A DNA stretch of 64,000 nucleotides from Bimastos eiseni. Lineage: Eukaryota > Annelida > Clitellata > Crassiclitellata > Lumbricidae. A model generated the notes under the pieces. That model ran no database searches. It had not been told where the DNA came from and worked only from the letters and a program-made list of their open reading frames with translations. The stretch's first letter is position 1, and the number at the start of each line of letters is the position of its first letter. The DNA lies in NCBI GenBank assembly GCA_959347315.1, contig OY365811.1, forward strand, positions 40,380,946 to 40,444,945. The letters run 5' to 3'. Made by a program: the position numbers and the translations under genes. Of the stretch, positions 37,501 through 50,300 are shown piece by piece.

Positions 37501-37824
37501 GTAGTACACATTTTTGAAAATAATGATTTTGATAATAATTGCAGTTATTCTGATTTTTTCGTGAAAAATTATTATTGTAATTATACAGATCTTTGACATG
37601 TGAAAATAATAATTGTAATTCTAGGCTACTGATTTTTCGTATGTAAAAATAATAGTGTAATTATACTTTTTCTTTAGTACATGTTATGTGTGAATAAACA
37701 GGACACTTGCTCGCCAAAATGCATTGGTGAAATTGGTGTTGGTATTGCAATATTTTTTTGATGAAGTATTGGTATTGGTATCGCAATACTTTTTTTCAGT
37801 ATTGTTAACAGCCCTGGCAAAGAG

Positions 37825-40186
37825 AAAGGTGCAGAAACATATAGAGAGGTCCAGAAACAGTGAGAGAGAGTTAGAGAGAGATAGTTATATACACATATAT
37901 ATATATAATATACATATATATATATATATAGGTTTAGAGGCAGAGTCAACCAAATGATGTATACAGCAGATATTCCGAACCTCTCGCATACAAAAACCGA
38001 GACAGGCTAATAACAGCAACCATTGCTACACTGGTCTTGTCCGAAGTCCTACCCTATACTCGTGTATAATTACAAGCGCGGTCTGCACGGCGCAGCAGTA
38101 GAACATGCCTGTGTGCCTGAGTGTATCTCCATAGGCTCTTCCAACTGTGTCTGAAAATACTTCCTCCTCCGCCTCTGCCTTTGAACAAAGCAACTGCCGA
38201 GGTTCGTGGTTGCAATGGACCAGGTGCGGAATATCATCGATCAGAGAAAGAAGTTCGAACGAGTTATATCAGGGCTCTCATCATTCCTCAGCTCCCGTCA
38301 GCCTATTACTGTATTCATCTATGTATCTCAGGGCGTCCGAATGATATTGAGAGTGGATTGTGCATCAACCAGCAATCCCAAAACCTCCCAGAAGCAGATC
38401 AGGACGGATTGTAATAATTTTCCACCGTCAAATGTGTTGACGACCTGATTAAATAGTTCGTGGAAGAATTGGCGAAAAGATTTTTATCCCAAAGTTCGAC
38501 GTCGTCATAAGACACCAAAAAACAAAGGCCTTTGACAACAATTCAGAATACCTTACAATGCATTGCGCGGGTAGATGTAACTATATGGTTCCGATACGTC
38601 TTATCGTAATCGGCATCGGTAACAATATTCGGCGCCGACGATAAATGTTTTAATTTCTCTCGTTATGGCGACGCGCCATTCGCCAGACAAATTTAACAAA
38701 ACAAATACCATGTAGGCCTAGGTTTACTATCAAAATTTAATCATTGTTTGTCATGGATTACAAGATATTTTGATTTTCGCCCTTTTGATAGGATACCATA
38801 GGCCTACTGGTTCATCATCCTAGTAGCATCCCGCTGTGGCCAGCGAAAATGATGAAATAGATTTTCATGTTTTTGCACAATAATCGTTAAAAACAGAGCA
38901 AACACTGCCAAAGAGCAGCACCATCAAATTTCTAAAAATTGGATTCATAATCTGCATCGGCTATTTCAATAATCTGCTAAACTCGGAACCGGTATAAATA
39001 GACAAAATATATATTGGTACAGCTCTATCTGGTTGTTTGTCTAACTGTACGTCTGTCTGTCAACCTGTGTGTCTTTTTGAATGTCTGTCTGTCTGGTTAC
39101 CTTAGTGTGCCTGCTGTCAGCATGTGATGTACTGGCCAGGCGCGTAAATATTATCGAATGTAATAACAACAATTGAGCCGAGTTATGTCTTCAAAGTCCG
39201 AGCTATCGTCGATGGTGACCCAAGTTAATAATACTCTATCTAGGCAGGTTCAGCTCGGCCTAGGCAGAATCAGACCAGCGATTCGTTCGTCTCTCTATCC
39301 AACCACCCAATAGACCAGTAGTACCCATTCATTCATCTGTCCATCTATCCGTCCATCCACTTATTTATCCATCCATACATTCACTCATTAATAATTTTAT
39401 CCATCCATCCATCCGTCCGTCCATCCATTCATCCCATCCATCTATCTATTCATCCACCAGTCCATCCATCTACTCCTTCAACCATCCATCTGTCTGTCTG
39501 TCAGCTGTTCATTTCTCTCATCTGTGAAAAGTACACATTCGCAGATGTGACTGCTCCTCCTCTGTAGCTTCTGCCTTTCCTCCTTGTTTCCACTTGCAAC
39601 CGTCATCAGTGAATTAAAATTACTGTAATTACATAGGCCTCACGTACACAGGCCTAGATAATGACGTAAGTGTAAAATATCACACATAATCATCAAAAGT
39701 CTGTTACGAATGACGTCTGTTATAATTAATCACTGATGACGTATTCTGCTGCAACACGAAGACGTCATCTAGAGTTTATTTTTCGAAATCAGGCTAGTAG
39801 GCTATACTTGCGCAGAATAACACGATTTTCTTCAGAGCATCATAGCAGTTTCGGCCAATCCGCATTGAGTAAGTTGAGCAGCATTATTCTCAGACAAAAC
39901 CTTTATTCCATACAAACTCCACCACTGTTCGCATCCTGACAGTGATAGTCCAAAGCCTGGATAAGGGAGGTGGATGACGCTAATTTTTGTCATCACACAG
40001 TGTCGTTAAACTGCAAGTACCTCATTCCGTACAGATCTAAGCATAATCGTTAGGTGACAAAATCTTATTTAGAGGAATACAAACCTCTGACTCGTGGAAA
40101 TAATTGTATATCCGTTTCAAACATATCCACAGATGTCGCCCTAATTCAATTTTTTCCTCGAGTTGACTATGGCGTTTTAAATCTCA
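37825..40186. other. Spacer without recognised genes
   Basis: It contains (TA)n near 37905-37930, a ccat-rich stretch at 39330-39495 and tctg runs near 39050-39090. The open frame at 38121-38414 has no recognisable domain, and all three frames there are open for 60-97 codons. That could reflect a decayed gene but gives no identity. Confidence 0.5.
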
Positions 40187-40557
40187 ACAGGTAATATTTT
40201 TACTTAGTAGACATAATTATTCGTCGATTTGACTTCATTGCTTACTCGTATAATTACGTGAATGCGATATTATATAGGCTTAAACATGATGCGACTTTCC
40301 TGTTTCCCCAATATCACGCCATGTTGTGCAAGTTTCTAACCTCGCGTATGATAGGCTTTTGGCTTAACCTTAAGTAGCCTAAATTGTAGAGACAAATGAT
40401 GCATAGAATTGCTTATTCGTCATTTAATACCGACTAGTGTAAGTGAAGCCCTTTCATCGGAGACAGGAAAACATCGTCTTTTCAAAGAAACGTGCATTCA
40501 TTATTGATATAGGAAAATCGACGAATAATTATATTTGAAGAGTAAAACATTACCTGT
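40187..40557. mobile_element. MITE-like element with about 44-bp inverted ends
   Basis: The left end, acaggtaatatttttactt through ataattattcgtcgattt (40187-40230), matches the reverse complement of the right end (40514-40557) with a few changes and one short gap. The spacing gives a 371-bp element. No coding content. Confidence 0.7.
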
Positions 40558-40916
40558 GGAGAGTATTATTTCATATCTCAGGCGCAATAATTGAAGCACA
40601 GCAACGTCTGTTGGTAAAGATGTAACCGGATATAAAAAATTACGAGTCGCCCCTTCTCAGTGCATTGATTCTTTGACTTAGAATGGTCTTAGAATAAAGT
40701 CAATTCTTATGCCTAAATGGTAATCCAATAAGTATTTGTATATTTAACTCTAAAGGTCAATTCCACGTCAACGAAATGCGATGAAGCGCTTAGCGACTAC
40801 GTAATTGAATAACTTTGCTAAAGCATAATTATTAAGAGTGAGTGAATGAGATTGTACGTCAGTTAGTCAGTCATTCAATCAATCAGTCACACTTCGAATG
40901 ACGATTTACTTTTCAG

Positions 40917-41212
40917 ATCACGACTTATTCGCGCTTCTCGCTGCCGTCGAGACTTACCCGAGACCTGATTATGTCGGTTTCACTAAACTAAAAAAAATGG
41001 ATAAAAATGAATCGAAATCGCTTTCGCCTACGCTATTGCCACGAGCAACGAAATTATCAACAACATTTGCAATAGGTACAAAATTGTCCGTACCGACCGA
41101 AGCTGCAACAGGTGGAAAATTGTCCGTAACGTCCGCAGCGACGACTCTAATGGCGGACGGAACAAAGAGAATAGATGGAGGGTCACAGTCGAGGACGTCA
41201 CATGGCCTAAAG
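40917..41212 (+). CDS. Candidate unassigned exon
   Basis: An acceptor-like tttacttttcag precedes 40917 and a strong donor aaag/gtgaat follows 41212. Between them one frame is open for 98 codons (DHDLFALLAAVETYPRPDY...). It contains a semi-regular TKLS/GKLS repeat (ATKLSTTFAIGTKLSVPTEA). No domain was recognised. It could be an upstream exon of the EF-hand/WD40 gene, but its end phase (0) does not fit directly onto the exon at 43559. Chance is also possible. Confidence 0.3.
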
Positions 41213-41295
41213 GTGAATGACGCACTGGAGGGTCAACAGAAGAGTTCCATCTTAGACCTCGAAAAACGAGGCAGCTCAAAAAGTTTGTAAACGTT

Positions 41296-41362
41296 CTCAA
41301 ATCGTCGTCGTCATCTTCATCATCATCGTCATCATCATCGTCGTCATCATCATCATCGGATT
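41296..41362. repeat. (GTC/ATC)n microsatellite
   Basis: Triplets tcg, tca and tcat alternate. The resulting poly-Asp or poly-Ser frames are not genes. Confidence 0.95.
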
Positions 41363-42114
41363 GCAAAACCCCGTATACAGGGAGTGGGATGGGTATGCCA
41401 AGCTTACACCTGATTAGTACGACTGTTATTCGTCGGTGTCAGTGGACCAGTGAGTAAGTTCCGACTGAGTGAAAATTCTCGACCGTTAAGGAGGGTCGAT
41501 GGATTAAATGTATGGTTCAATCAGAGGTTAAATTCAGTCGGATCCCACCGGATCTGGGATTTGAGATCCATTATCTAAGCCGTGAGATCCACCACCCAAC
41601 GGATGAGACGAACCACTAAATACATGTTTCGTCTAGAACAATCAACCATACGCAACTTGTTACACACATTTTATGCTCAGTCGGAATAGCAAATAGCGAT
41701 TACATCTGTTATAGATTCGCCACTTAACTGGACTTAGGCTTCAGTTTTAATTTTTTTTAAATATGTGCTGATCCGTCATTCCACCTCTTAATAAGAAATT
41801 TAGCCACTGGGGTCAATTGTACCTTCAATCGGAGGTATGGCATATTCACTACTCGGAGCCAGTGGATATAATATGTATTAAGATATATACTACTGTAGGC
41901 CTATCAATACAGACCGAGCCTCTTGGTAGCGCAATCAGAACACCTGTGTAGGCCAGGAGTAGTAACGTCATCAGTTTTGTGCTCAGACGAGAGACAGGCC
42001 TAATTCATTCCTATAAACGGCCGAGTGCTTGGTACCGCGCTCTGACGCAAATGCTCTCCTTGAAACCGTTCGTTGTTGTTTTGATAAAGACGTTCGCCTT
42101 TCTCCTCCTTCCCA

Positions 42115-42640
42115 ATCCTAGCCCTTCTCCTGGTCCTTATCTTCTTCTTCTTCTTCTTCCCCCTCCTCCACTTATTTGGCTTTTTCTCTGTCCTCCTTGT
42201 TCTTCTCCTATCCTTCTCTGCATTCTCCTATCCTTCTCTGCATTCTCCTATCCTTCTCTGCATTCTCCTATCCTTCTCTGCATTCTTCTATTCTTCTTCA
42301 CTCCTCTCACTCCTCCTCTCCTTCTCATCCTTCTTCTCTTCTGATTCTCTCTCCTCTTCTGGGTTCCTCTTCTCGTAACGTCGCTTTCCTTCCATTCTTT
42401 AACTTCCTCTCCTCTCTTCATCGTCCTTATCTGTTTCCGCTTCACCTTTCACATCATCATCCTTCTTCTTCCATTTCTTCTCCGTTTCCTCCTCTATCTC
42501 ACCTTCCTCCTATTCTTAATCCGTATCCTATTCATTCTCTTACTTTTCCCCTTTTTCCTTCTCCTCGTCTTCTTCTCTTCCTTACCTCGCATCCTTTCCT
42601 CTCTCTTTCTTCACCTCATTTTCGTGTTGAGCTCATTCTA
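42115..42640. repeat. Pyrimidine tract with a 20-bp tandem unit
   Basis: The stretch is C/T-rich throughout. At 42206-42290 the unit ttctctgcattctcctatcc is repeated four times. The long plus-strand frame across it (Ser/Leu/Pro-rich) is a repeat product. Confidence 0.9.
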
Positions 42641-42745
42641 TTTCCTCATCTCTTTCAGACGCCCAGCACTCGGTCGCCGGCAGAAATCCCGGGTCCTTAT
42701 AGGCAGAGCAGTCACAAAAATCCGAGCCCCTTGGAGCCTTGGAAG

Positions 42746-43140
42746 ATATTAAGAATAGGATGGACACAGAAAGTGAGCAACGCGGAACTGTACAGACGAA
42801 TCCATATAAAAGAAACCTTAATGCAAAAAATAGTACAAAGAAAGCTACATGTAAGGTTATTTGGACACATATGCAGAATGAGCGATGAAAGGAAGAAAAA
42901 AAGAAAAAAAGAAGATTAAGACTCTAATGTTTGGCAGAATGGAGGGAACAAACAAAAGAGGAAGGCCGCACAGAGAGTGGATGGATGACATCATGGACTG
43001 GACGAAAAAGCCACCACAAGAACTTATACACGCTGCGGTGGACCGGCAGCAGTGGAAAATACCTACGGGCGATGTGCCCATGATGCATAATGATGATGAT
43101 GGTGATAGGGGCCTTGGCAGGGTAATCACTGGCCGCTAGG
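42746..43140 (+). mobile_element. LINE C-terminal fragment
   Basis: Frames read WTQKVSNAELYRRIHIKETL, QRKLHVRLFGHICRMSDERK, then after a frameshift in an A-rich stutter IKTLMFGRMEGTNKRGRPHR, EWMDDIMDW and AAVDRQQWK. This is the same type of non-LTR C-terminal region as at 33.0 kb but a different family. It ends in gat repeats. Confidence 0.85.
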
Positions 43141-43404
43141 ATTACGAATGATGTTGGAGACATTCGAATCCTTAATCGAAAGTCGATTAGTCGAAGCACT
43201 TATGATTTAATTATGATTATGAACATTGAAAATTTTAATATGTTGTATCACAGTAGACTCCCATACGTATTTCTCATGTTTCTTAGATCTGGGAATGTCA
43301 TTGAATCGCATAACCTTTGTAATTACTTACCTTTTCCTGGATTCCGGGCGAAAATATAGGCATTGTCCAGGACTCGGGACGGCCTGGGTCGATTTCAGGG
43401 CTGT

Positions 43405-43466
43405 CCCGGTCATCCCGGAACTGTTCCGGTCATTCCGGGACTGTCCAGGTTATTCCGGGACGATTG
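43405..43466. repeat. 20-bp minisatellite, three copies
   Basis: Units ctgtcccggtcatcccggaa, ctgttccggtcattccggga and ctgtccaggttattccggga lie head to tail, about 90 bases before the first codon of the EF-hand/WD40 gene. The unit contains a CCGGAA-like ETS-type core, so a regulatory role is possible but unproven. Confidence 0.85.
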
Positions 43467-43558
43467 GCAACCCTTTGTGCACTTTAACCAATGCGACACT
43501 TGAACCAATTAGGTCCCGTCTCTTTATCACCGTCCTCCTCTGAATTCGTTACTTAGTT

Positions 43559-43883
43559 ATGGATCTTCCTGACCACCACGACCAAGGTCATCGACGGACA
43601 ACGGTAACGATTGACCAGCAGTTGACCACTGACCGCCTGGTCCGGTTCCAGCGCCAGTTCCAGGAGGCGGACACTGACCGAGGAGGAAATATATCCATGG
43701 AGGAATTCCGGAACGCACTCAAGAAGACGATCGGAAATCACGTGACGGACGAAGAGGCAGACATGATCTTCATGAAGGTCTGTTCCAATCGATCTTTGAT
43801 TGATAAATTTGATTGATAAGTTTGATTGCTCTCTACCTATCTTTCTATCTTCTCTTTCTATCTTGTCGTTCCATCTGTCTGTC

Positions 43884-43917
<34 letters not shown>

Positions 43918-43922
43918 GTCTA

Positions 43923-43975
<53 letters not shown>

Positions 43976-44277
43976 TTTTAAATCATTCGATCATTCAGTC
44001 CGTCAACCAATTGGTTAATTCATTCGTTACGAAGATTTGTATAGCGCCCTCATGAGTGCTCCTGGCCTTAGCGCGGTTGAATAGGACAGTTTTAAGATGA
44101 GTAGGTAGATATAAGAAGAGTCAGAGTGGACTCTGGAGGACAGACTAGAGAGTGATGCAGAGCGAGGGGCCAACCATTGAGAAGACACGCTTTTGTTTGG
44201 TAGTTGCGCGGGCAGACGGGAAATTACACCTCACTCAGTAAAGAGCAGAGATCGGCGACCAAGCAGCCAAGCAGCCG

Positions 44278-44321
<44 letters not shown>

Positions 44322-47300
44322 GTTCGAGTAGCTTCACATTCTGCAATTTTGACACATTTTAGGCTGCACACTTTCTTCGTACCTACTTCATTACTTCGCT
44401 GATGTCCAACTTCCTAACCTTCTTTACTTACGTATGTTGTAACCTCCTTTTTTAAATTTCATTACTTCTATACAACCATACTTCGGGACTTACTTCTGTG
44501 TACTGGTTTACATTATGACTTCCCTAATTCATCACATCATGATGTCCTTACTTACTTGCTCGCTTGCTCACTCGGTTTCTCAGGTGGATTCCAACTGCGA
44601 CGGAACCATAGACTGGGAGGAGTACCTGAGCTACGTTCTGCTGGAGTGCCGAGAGCGTGACCTCATGCGTATCATGGCCAGGGAACCGTACAACCGAGAA
44701 GTGAGATTCTGTCGAGCGGAAAATCGGGAGGTCATCGTTGCGCTTCACTTCATTCCGTCACCTACAGGGGGTAAGATATTCCCGTTTGAACCAGAACGGT
44801 TCGGGGCTGGATCGTGTGGCAGCAATCTGGCCTCGAATGCGAGCTCGCGGTAAACCAATGAGGTGCCTCCAATCTGATGACTGGTGTCCGAAACCTCGAA
44901 ATGACAAATTGTTGAAAAATGAACGTCTTTTACAGGCTCCTAATCAATAAAAAAATCTATCAAAAAAGTAATAAATCAATCATTCGATAAACCAGACAAA
45001 TAGTCAGTTAAGCAATCGGCAATCAGTGGGGCATTCAAAGAATCCATTTATCAATCATTCAATTAGTCAGTCAGTCAATCGGTCGGTCAGTCTACCAGGT
45101 CACTCAACTGAGTAATCAGTCAACTGAGTAATCAGTCAAAGCAACTTATCTGTTTCAGGCCGTTACCTGTCGGCCAGCAGAGAAGGCCTGCTGACCTTCT
45201 GGACGAAGAACTTCACATCCCCTCTAACCCAGCGGGTGGTGAAGGGCGTCGTCGGTTCGACCCCCATCTGGGTGACTGCCGTCGAGATCGCCCTTGCCGC
45301 CCGGCTGCTCATCGTCGCCACGTCCAACTACGACCTCACTTGGTACTTCTACGGATCGAAGAGCCTCGAACGAATCAGCCGCATTCACCAGCTCCCCGGA
45401 AGCGTCATGGCCATGTCCTTCTATACGGAGGCTCACCACGAAGGGTCCAACCGGATCTCCTACCTCGCTTGGGGGGACGAGTTCGGAGGACTTGGCGTGA
45501 TCATCTTCAGCCGCTGCCCCTCGAAGACGGATGTAGGGAATCCGAACCAGACGGATGAAGAGAGGAGAAAGAAAGCTCCCAGGGCGACTAGGTAAGACGC
45601 AGAACAGGGCCTTTGCAGTGGTGGGTCCAACCACATGGAATGGGCTACCCCAAGGACTCATGCTCCCAGGTAGTTATACATATCGGCATCCTGGGCAGTT
45701 CCCTCGACGCTCTTCACCCTCTGTTGGCTCCCACTCAACGGTACTATTATGATTATGCTGCGCATAATATTATTTATTTGTAATTGCACTTGTAATTAGT
45801 AACTTCTGTTCCGTCATTGTCAACCGATGGTGCTACTAAGCCAAGCGTCAATCAGGTCAATAACCAGAAGCTTATATATATACATATATTGTATGTATAT
45901 ATATATATTGTGTTACATCCCGAGTGATTAATAAAACTAGGGTATGATAAATTACTCTTTATTTAACAGAAAAATAACGCGAACATATAAACTCACGGTG
46001 AAAAGGTCCGTACCACAGCAGTTGCATTCGGGAAACAAAGCACGGAAACAGCACGTAGGCCTAGACGCCAACAGCTAACGTGTACGAAAACGTTTCTGCC
46101 CAACGGCCGCCAGAGTAATACAACTGGAGAATTGACGGCTTAACTCAAACGACCAACGGGGTCGGTACCGAACGTCAATCTCCACTATACAAACCAATCT
46201 TAAATACTCCTCAACTGTCTGACCTTTTTAACAGAATTTAATGCCCCGTTCCAAAACGTTTTAAATACGCATGTATCCCCAGATCACAGATGGCACACAT
46301 AACAATATATATAAAAGATCCGCTGCTTGTGAGAAATTGACTGTCTCCTTAATCCGCACTTCTCTGATGCAGAACCGGGCATTTGCTGTAGTGGGTTCAG
46401 CTAAATGGAATGGGCTGCTCCAAGAGTTTTGTCTTCTGCCTAAAACCTCATCTGCCTTAAAACTGCACTTTTTAGCCGTAGTCGGACCGGAAGCGCCTCC
46501 AAGTAAATTACTCGAAGGAGCGCTATATTAAGTTTCGTTGATTGGTTGGTTGGGTGGTTGGTTGATTGATTGATTAATCAACTAAGTGACTGACTGATTG
46601 ATTGATCGATTGATTTATAGGTATTTTTTCTTCACGGACATATCAAACGGGCACGTTCCTAGTCTTGGAGCCAGGTACCACGAAAGAGTTCACAACCGTT
46701 ACGTGCGCCAGATATGCTACATCCAGCGGATGCGATGTTGGTTTTCTTGCGCCAAGGACACGGCCACAGCCTTCCTTCCCAGCGACCTCATCCACGAGAT
46801 GACGGCCAGGCCTCAGTTCTGGACGGTCGAGCACGGGGTCAACGCGTTCGACTACTGCGAGAAGCTGAACGTGATCGTGACCGGTGGCTTCGACACCGTC
46901 ATCCGGCTGTGGAACCCTCTAGCCGAGGACTCGAAGCTCGCGGGGTTCCTGAAGGGACACATCAGTCCGGTGACGCACCTGATGGTCAACCACCGTCTGG
47001 AGAACCTTGTGAGTCTGGCTGAAAACAAGGACATTCTCATCTTCGATCTGAACACTACAAACTGCATCCAGACGCTTCTGCGAAAGACCCTACGACCGAT
47101 GGGGATCAGACCGTTCTCTGCAGCCCTCCTCCATCAGAGCATCAACCGCGTCGTACTGGCCACGAAGAGCATCGCCATCATCACCAGCCGAACGGATGAG
47201 AGCAGTGCTGCTATGCTGAGCGTTGGAACAGACCGACTGATCACTGCAATGCTCTACAACTCGCTCTTCAAACAGGTGGGAAGACAACGCCAAGAAACTG

Positions 47301-50300
47301 TTTTAGTAATTTAATGTGTAATATAATAATCTAGGTCTATGTATGTGTTCTATAATAGATATTATGCCATATGTGTTCTATAAAAGATATTATGCCATAT
47401 GTGTAAGATTATAATAATAATAATTATTATTAATCGCAGCGCACTTCTGTCGTTCATCAATCTGGGATAGGCGTTTGTCAAATATTGCGAGGCTGATTTT
47501 AATTTAATGATACGGTGTCGATACTACCGAATCTCTTGTTAGATCCAAGACCACATTTTTCCATATTTGTTTACCATATCACACGCATTACTGTTACTAT
47601 GCTGGGTGCGATGATGGCCACTCTTTGAACAGGTGGTAACCGGCGACGAGAGATCCCGCGTGTCCGTCTACGACATCTACACCGGCGAGAAGGTCATGCA
47701 GTTCACTGTGCACACGATCATGGAGAACGGTAACACGATCGAGGCGGAGATAACTGCCATGTGCTTCGACCCGACTCGACGCCGCCTGGCGACGGGAACA
47801 CGAGACGGCGTCGTCAAGATCTGGAACTACAACAACGGAACTCTGCTGCGGAAGCTGCCCCCCACCGATCACAAAGAGATCACGTGCATCGCCTGGCCTC
47901 CCACTCGAATCCTCATTGCCGGATGGAGCAAGCGTGTCTTGGTCTTCCTTGAGTCTGCAGACAACAATGAGTTCCGTGCATTCAAGCCTGGGCATCAAGG
48001 TGATATCCTCTGCGTGAATGTGTTCCTGCCAAGGATGGCCATATCGGCCTCCGTTGACGGGAACATCATGGCCTGGTCCCTGGACACGTCCTACCCGCTC
48101 TTCATGTACTCGTCGCTCTTCCCTGACCAGATGGCGTCGGCCAACTTCTACAACAGCCAGCAGAAGGGTTCCGACGAAGGGAATACGTCGGGAAGGAAGG
48201 ACGTCGGCGGTCAGAACTGGTTTCAAGTGTCTACCTGTTGGAATTTGGACTCCAGTCGAAAGAGTTACTGGGATAAAGACGAGAGCCAGTCATGTCGAAG
48301 CCCTTTTATGATCAATCAGTCGCCTGTGCTGGGCACGACCCCCTTTAACGCGTCCGTTGAGGCAATGCTTGTCCTGAATCGGAGAGAGGTAGCGGAGGAT
48401 GTGGCCTTAATTCTAACGTGTCTGACGAACGGACACGTCCTCGCGTGGCCGCTGAGCATAAAGGGAAAGTGCCTCGGCGAATTCTTTGCTGCCTCGGCCA
48501 AAGGAGAGTCGATCAACTGCGCTGACCTCACCGAGGACAACGAATTCCTGGTCACCGGGGATTCCGCGGGCTACATGAAGGTCTGGGACATCAGTCACTA
48601 TCGATGCGGTTCCCACGGTCCCACCTGTTGCGAGGAAACGGACGCCCTGAGGGAACCCGTCTGGAAGGAGTTTTCCTACGTACGGATGCGACTGATAACG
48701 GACTCCCTGCGGATGTCCAAGCGTCGGAACCTGCCGCTGCATCTCAAATGCAAGTGTACGGCCACGGATGCGGGTCCCAGCGAAGCCATCGACGACAACC
48801 CGCCGCATCTCATCAACTGTCTGTACGTCCACTTGGGAAGCCTCGTCAGTGTTATCGTTGCTAAGGTATGCGTACTATTGCGTAGGCGTCAAATCCTAAG
48901 ATTTATATGGCGCCGTCGCGAAAATGTCTGGAAATAAACGCTTCTTGTACAGTTACAAAAAATCTAATAAAATCTGGAGATTTACTTAGCGCCGCTGTTG
49001 TAATGTAGAGCATAATCCATTGACCAGAGCTGTTCCAGATCTGATACACGGGCTAGAGAGGATAAGAGACCCGAAAAGATCTGCCATTGGCCCTGATAAT
49101 CTAAAATAGAATCGCAAAATGTCTAGAGAGAGAGGACCGACAATAGAGAAATCAAACGCCTTGGATCCGACTCATCCGACAAAGGCCTACTGATTATCAT
49201 CATTAAGTAATTAAGCAGCCTTTATTTGCATCTAGCCTTTATTTGCATCTGACGTCATCATTATTTTTAGCATTATTTCTGTATTTATTAAAAATATACA
49301 ACTAGCGATGAATATCAAGCGATGCTGCTGAGCATTTGAGAAGGACTTGCTCAAGGTCCCTCGCAGTGAAATAAGATTATTGTAAGGAGAAACTCTAGTT
49401 TCACTAACCCGCCAATTAAGTAGTTAGGTATGGGATTGATTTGGTTGTAACAAGACCAGCACTGGCGTTATCTAGGCTAATCACTAATCAACACAACATT
49501 TTATTAAAACTGAAATACCACACCATCACATTGTTCTACGCTTTCTTATATAAAATTAAAAGTTGTTGTTTCATGTTCGCTGCCGGATCATTAATCGCGT
49601 CTCTCTGTAGTTTTATCTTCGCTGGCTCCATCCGATCTTGTGATAAATAAGCCCATCCATTTGCCTATAGGTAAACTCAAGCTACATCATCGCAACCGCC
49701 TCCAGTGACTTCACCACTCGGCTCTGGACCATCCAGGGCCAGTTCCTCGGCATTTTTGGAACTCACAATCAGTGGAGGAATATCCGGTCGCTCACCACCT
49801 CTGCCCAGTCCAAGAAGACGACGTCTACTGCCGAGAAATTGCTGACCGCAGACAACCCAGTCGCAGGGGATTCTACTCTCCCCAGGGTGGAGTCCGGCAT
49901 CGACACGTCCGTAAGAAACAGCACCAGAATCGCACTGCCAACCGACCTGAGGCGCGTTGCTTCCTACACGACCATGTTTATCCTGGAAACAGAGGCAAAC
50001 ACGCGCAAGAGATCCAGGTGGTCTGTCGTTAGAAACGCAGCCGCCTGGATCTGCACATTCCTACAGAGTCGTAGACCCACGTTTCTGAACGAGGAGAAGC
50101 CGCCGAGCACCTTTACGATTCCGGGCGCCCAGCCCGAAAGGGTCGTCCCATACTCCAACAACCTTCGGGAGATGATCGACGAGTACGAAAAAGGGGCGAG
50201 GGCTAACAATGGATTCAGACGCAAGCAGCAGCAGGACCTACGAGCGCAGGCAGCCGAAAAAGATGCTAATCTGCTTAGACCGCTGCCACCCCAGACGAGC

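Larger units (their letters stand above)
36254..37816. mobile_element. Non-autonomous hAT-type DNA transposon with intact ends
   Basis: The ends are perfect 11-bp inverted repeats, cagggctgtta at 36254-36264 and taacagccctg at 37806-37816. They are flanked by a perfect 8-bp direct repeat, gcaaagag, at 36246-36253 and 37817-37824. CAGGG-type ends with an 8-bp target duplication define the hAT superfamily. Both subterminal regions carry many copies of related motifs: gtatcgcgata within 36266-36420, and gtattgcgatacc with gtattggtatt within 37730-37800. Such repeats in hAT elements bind the transposase. The 1.56-kb interior has no transposase-like frame. It contains a CT/GACA microsatellite (36894-36990) and a SINE (37385-37500). 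Confidence 0.9.

Noticed and set aside
38121..38448. Three overlapping frames of 65-97 codons
   Set aside because: No domain, no splice sites that fit, and all three frames are open. Not enough to call a gene or pseudogene.
42176..42919. 247-codon plus-strand frame
   Set aside because: Most of it is pyrimidine tract. Its last part is LINE sequence, already listed.
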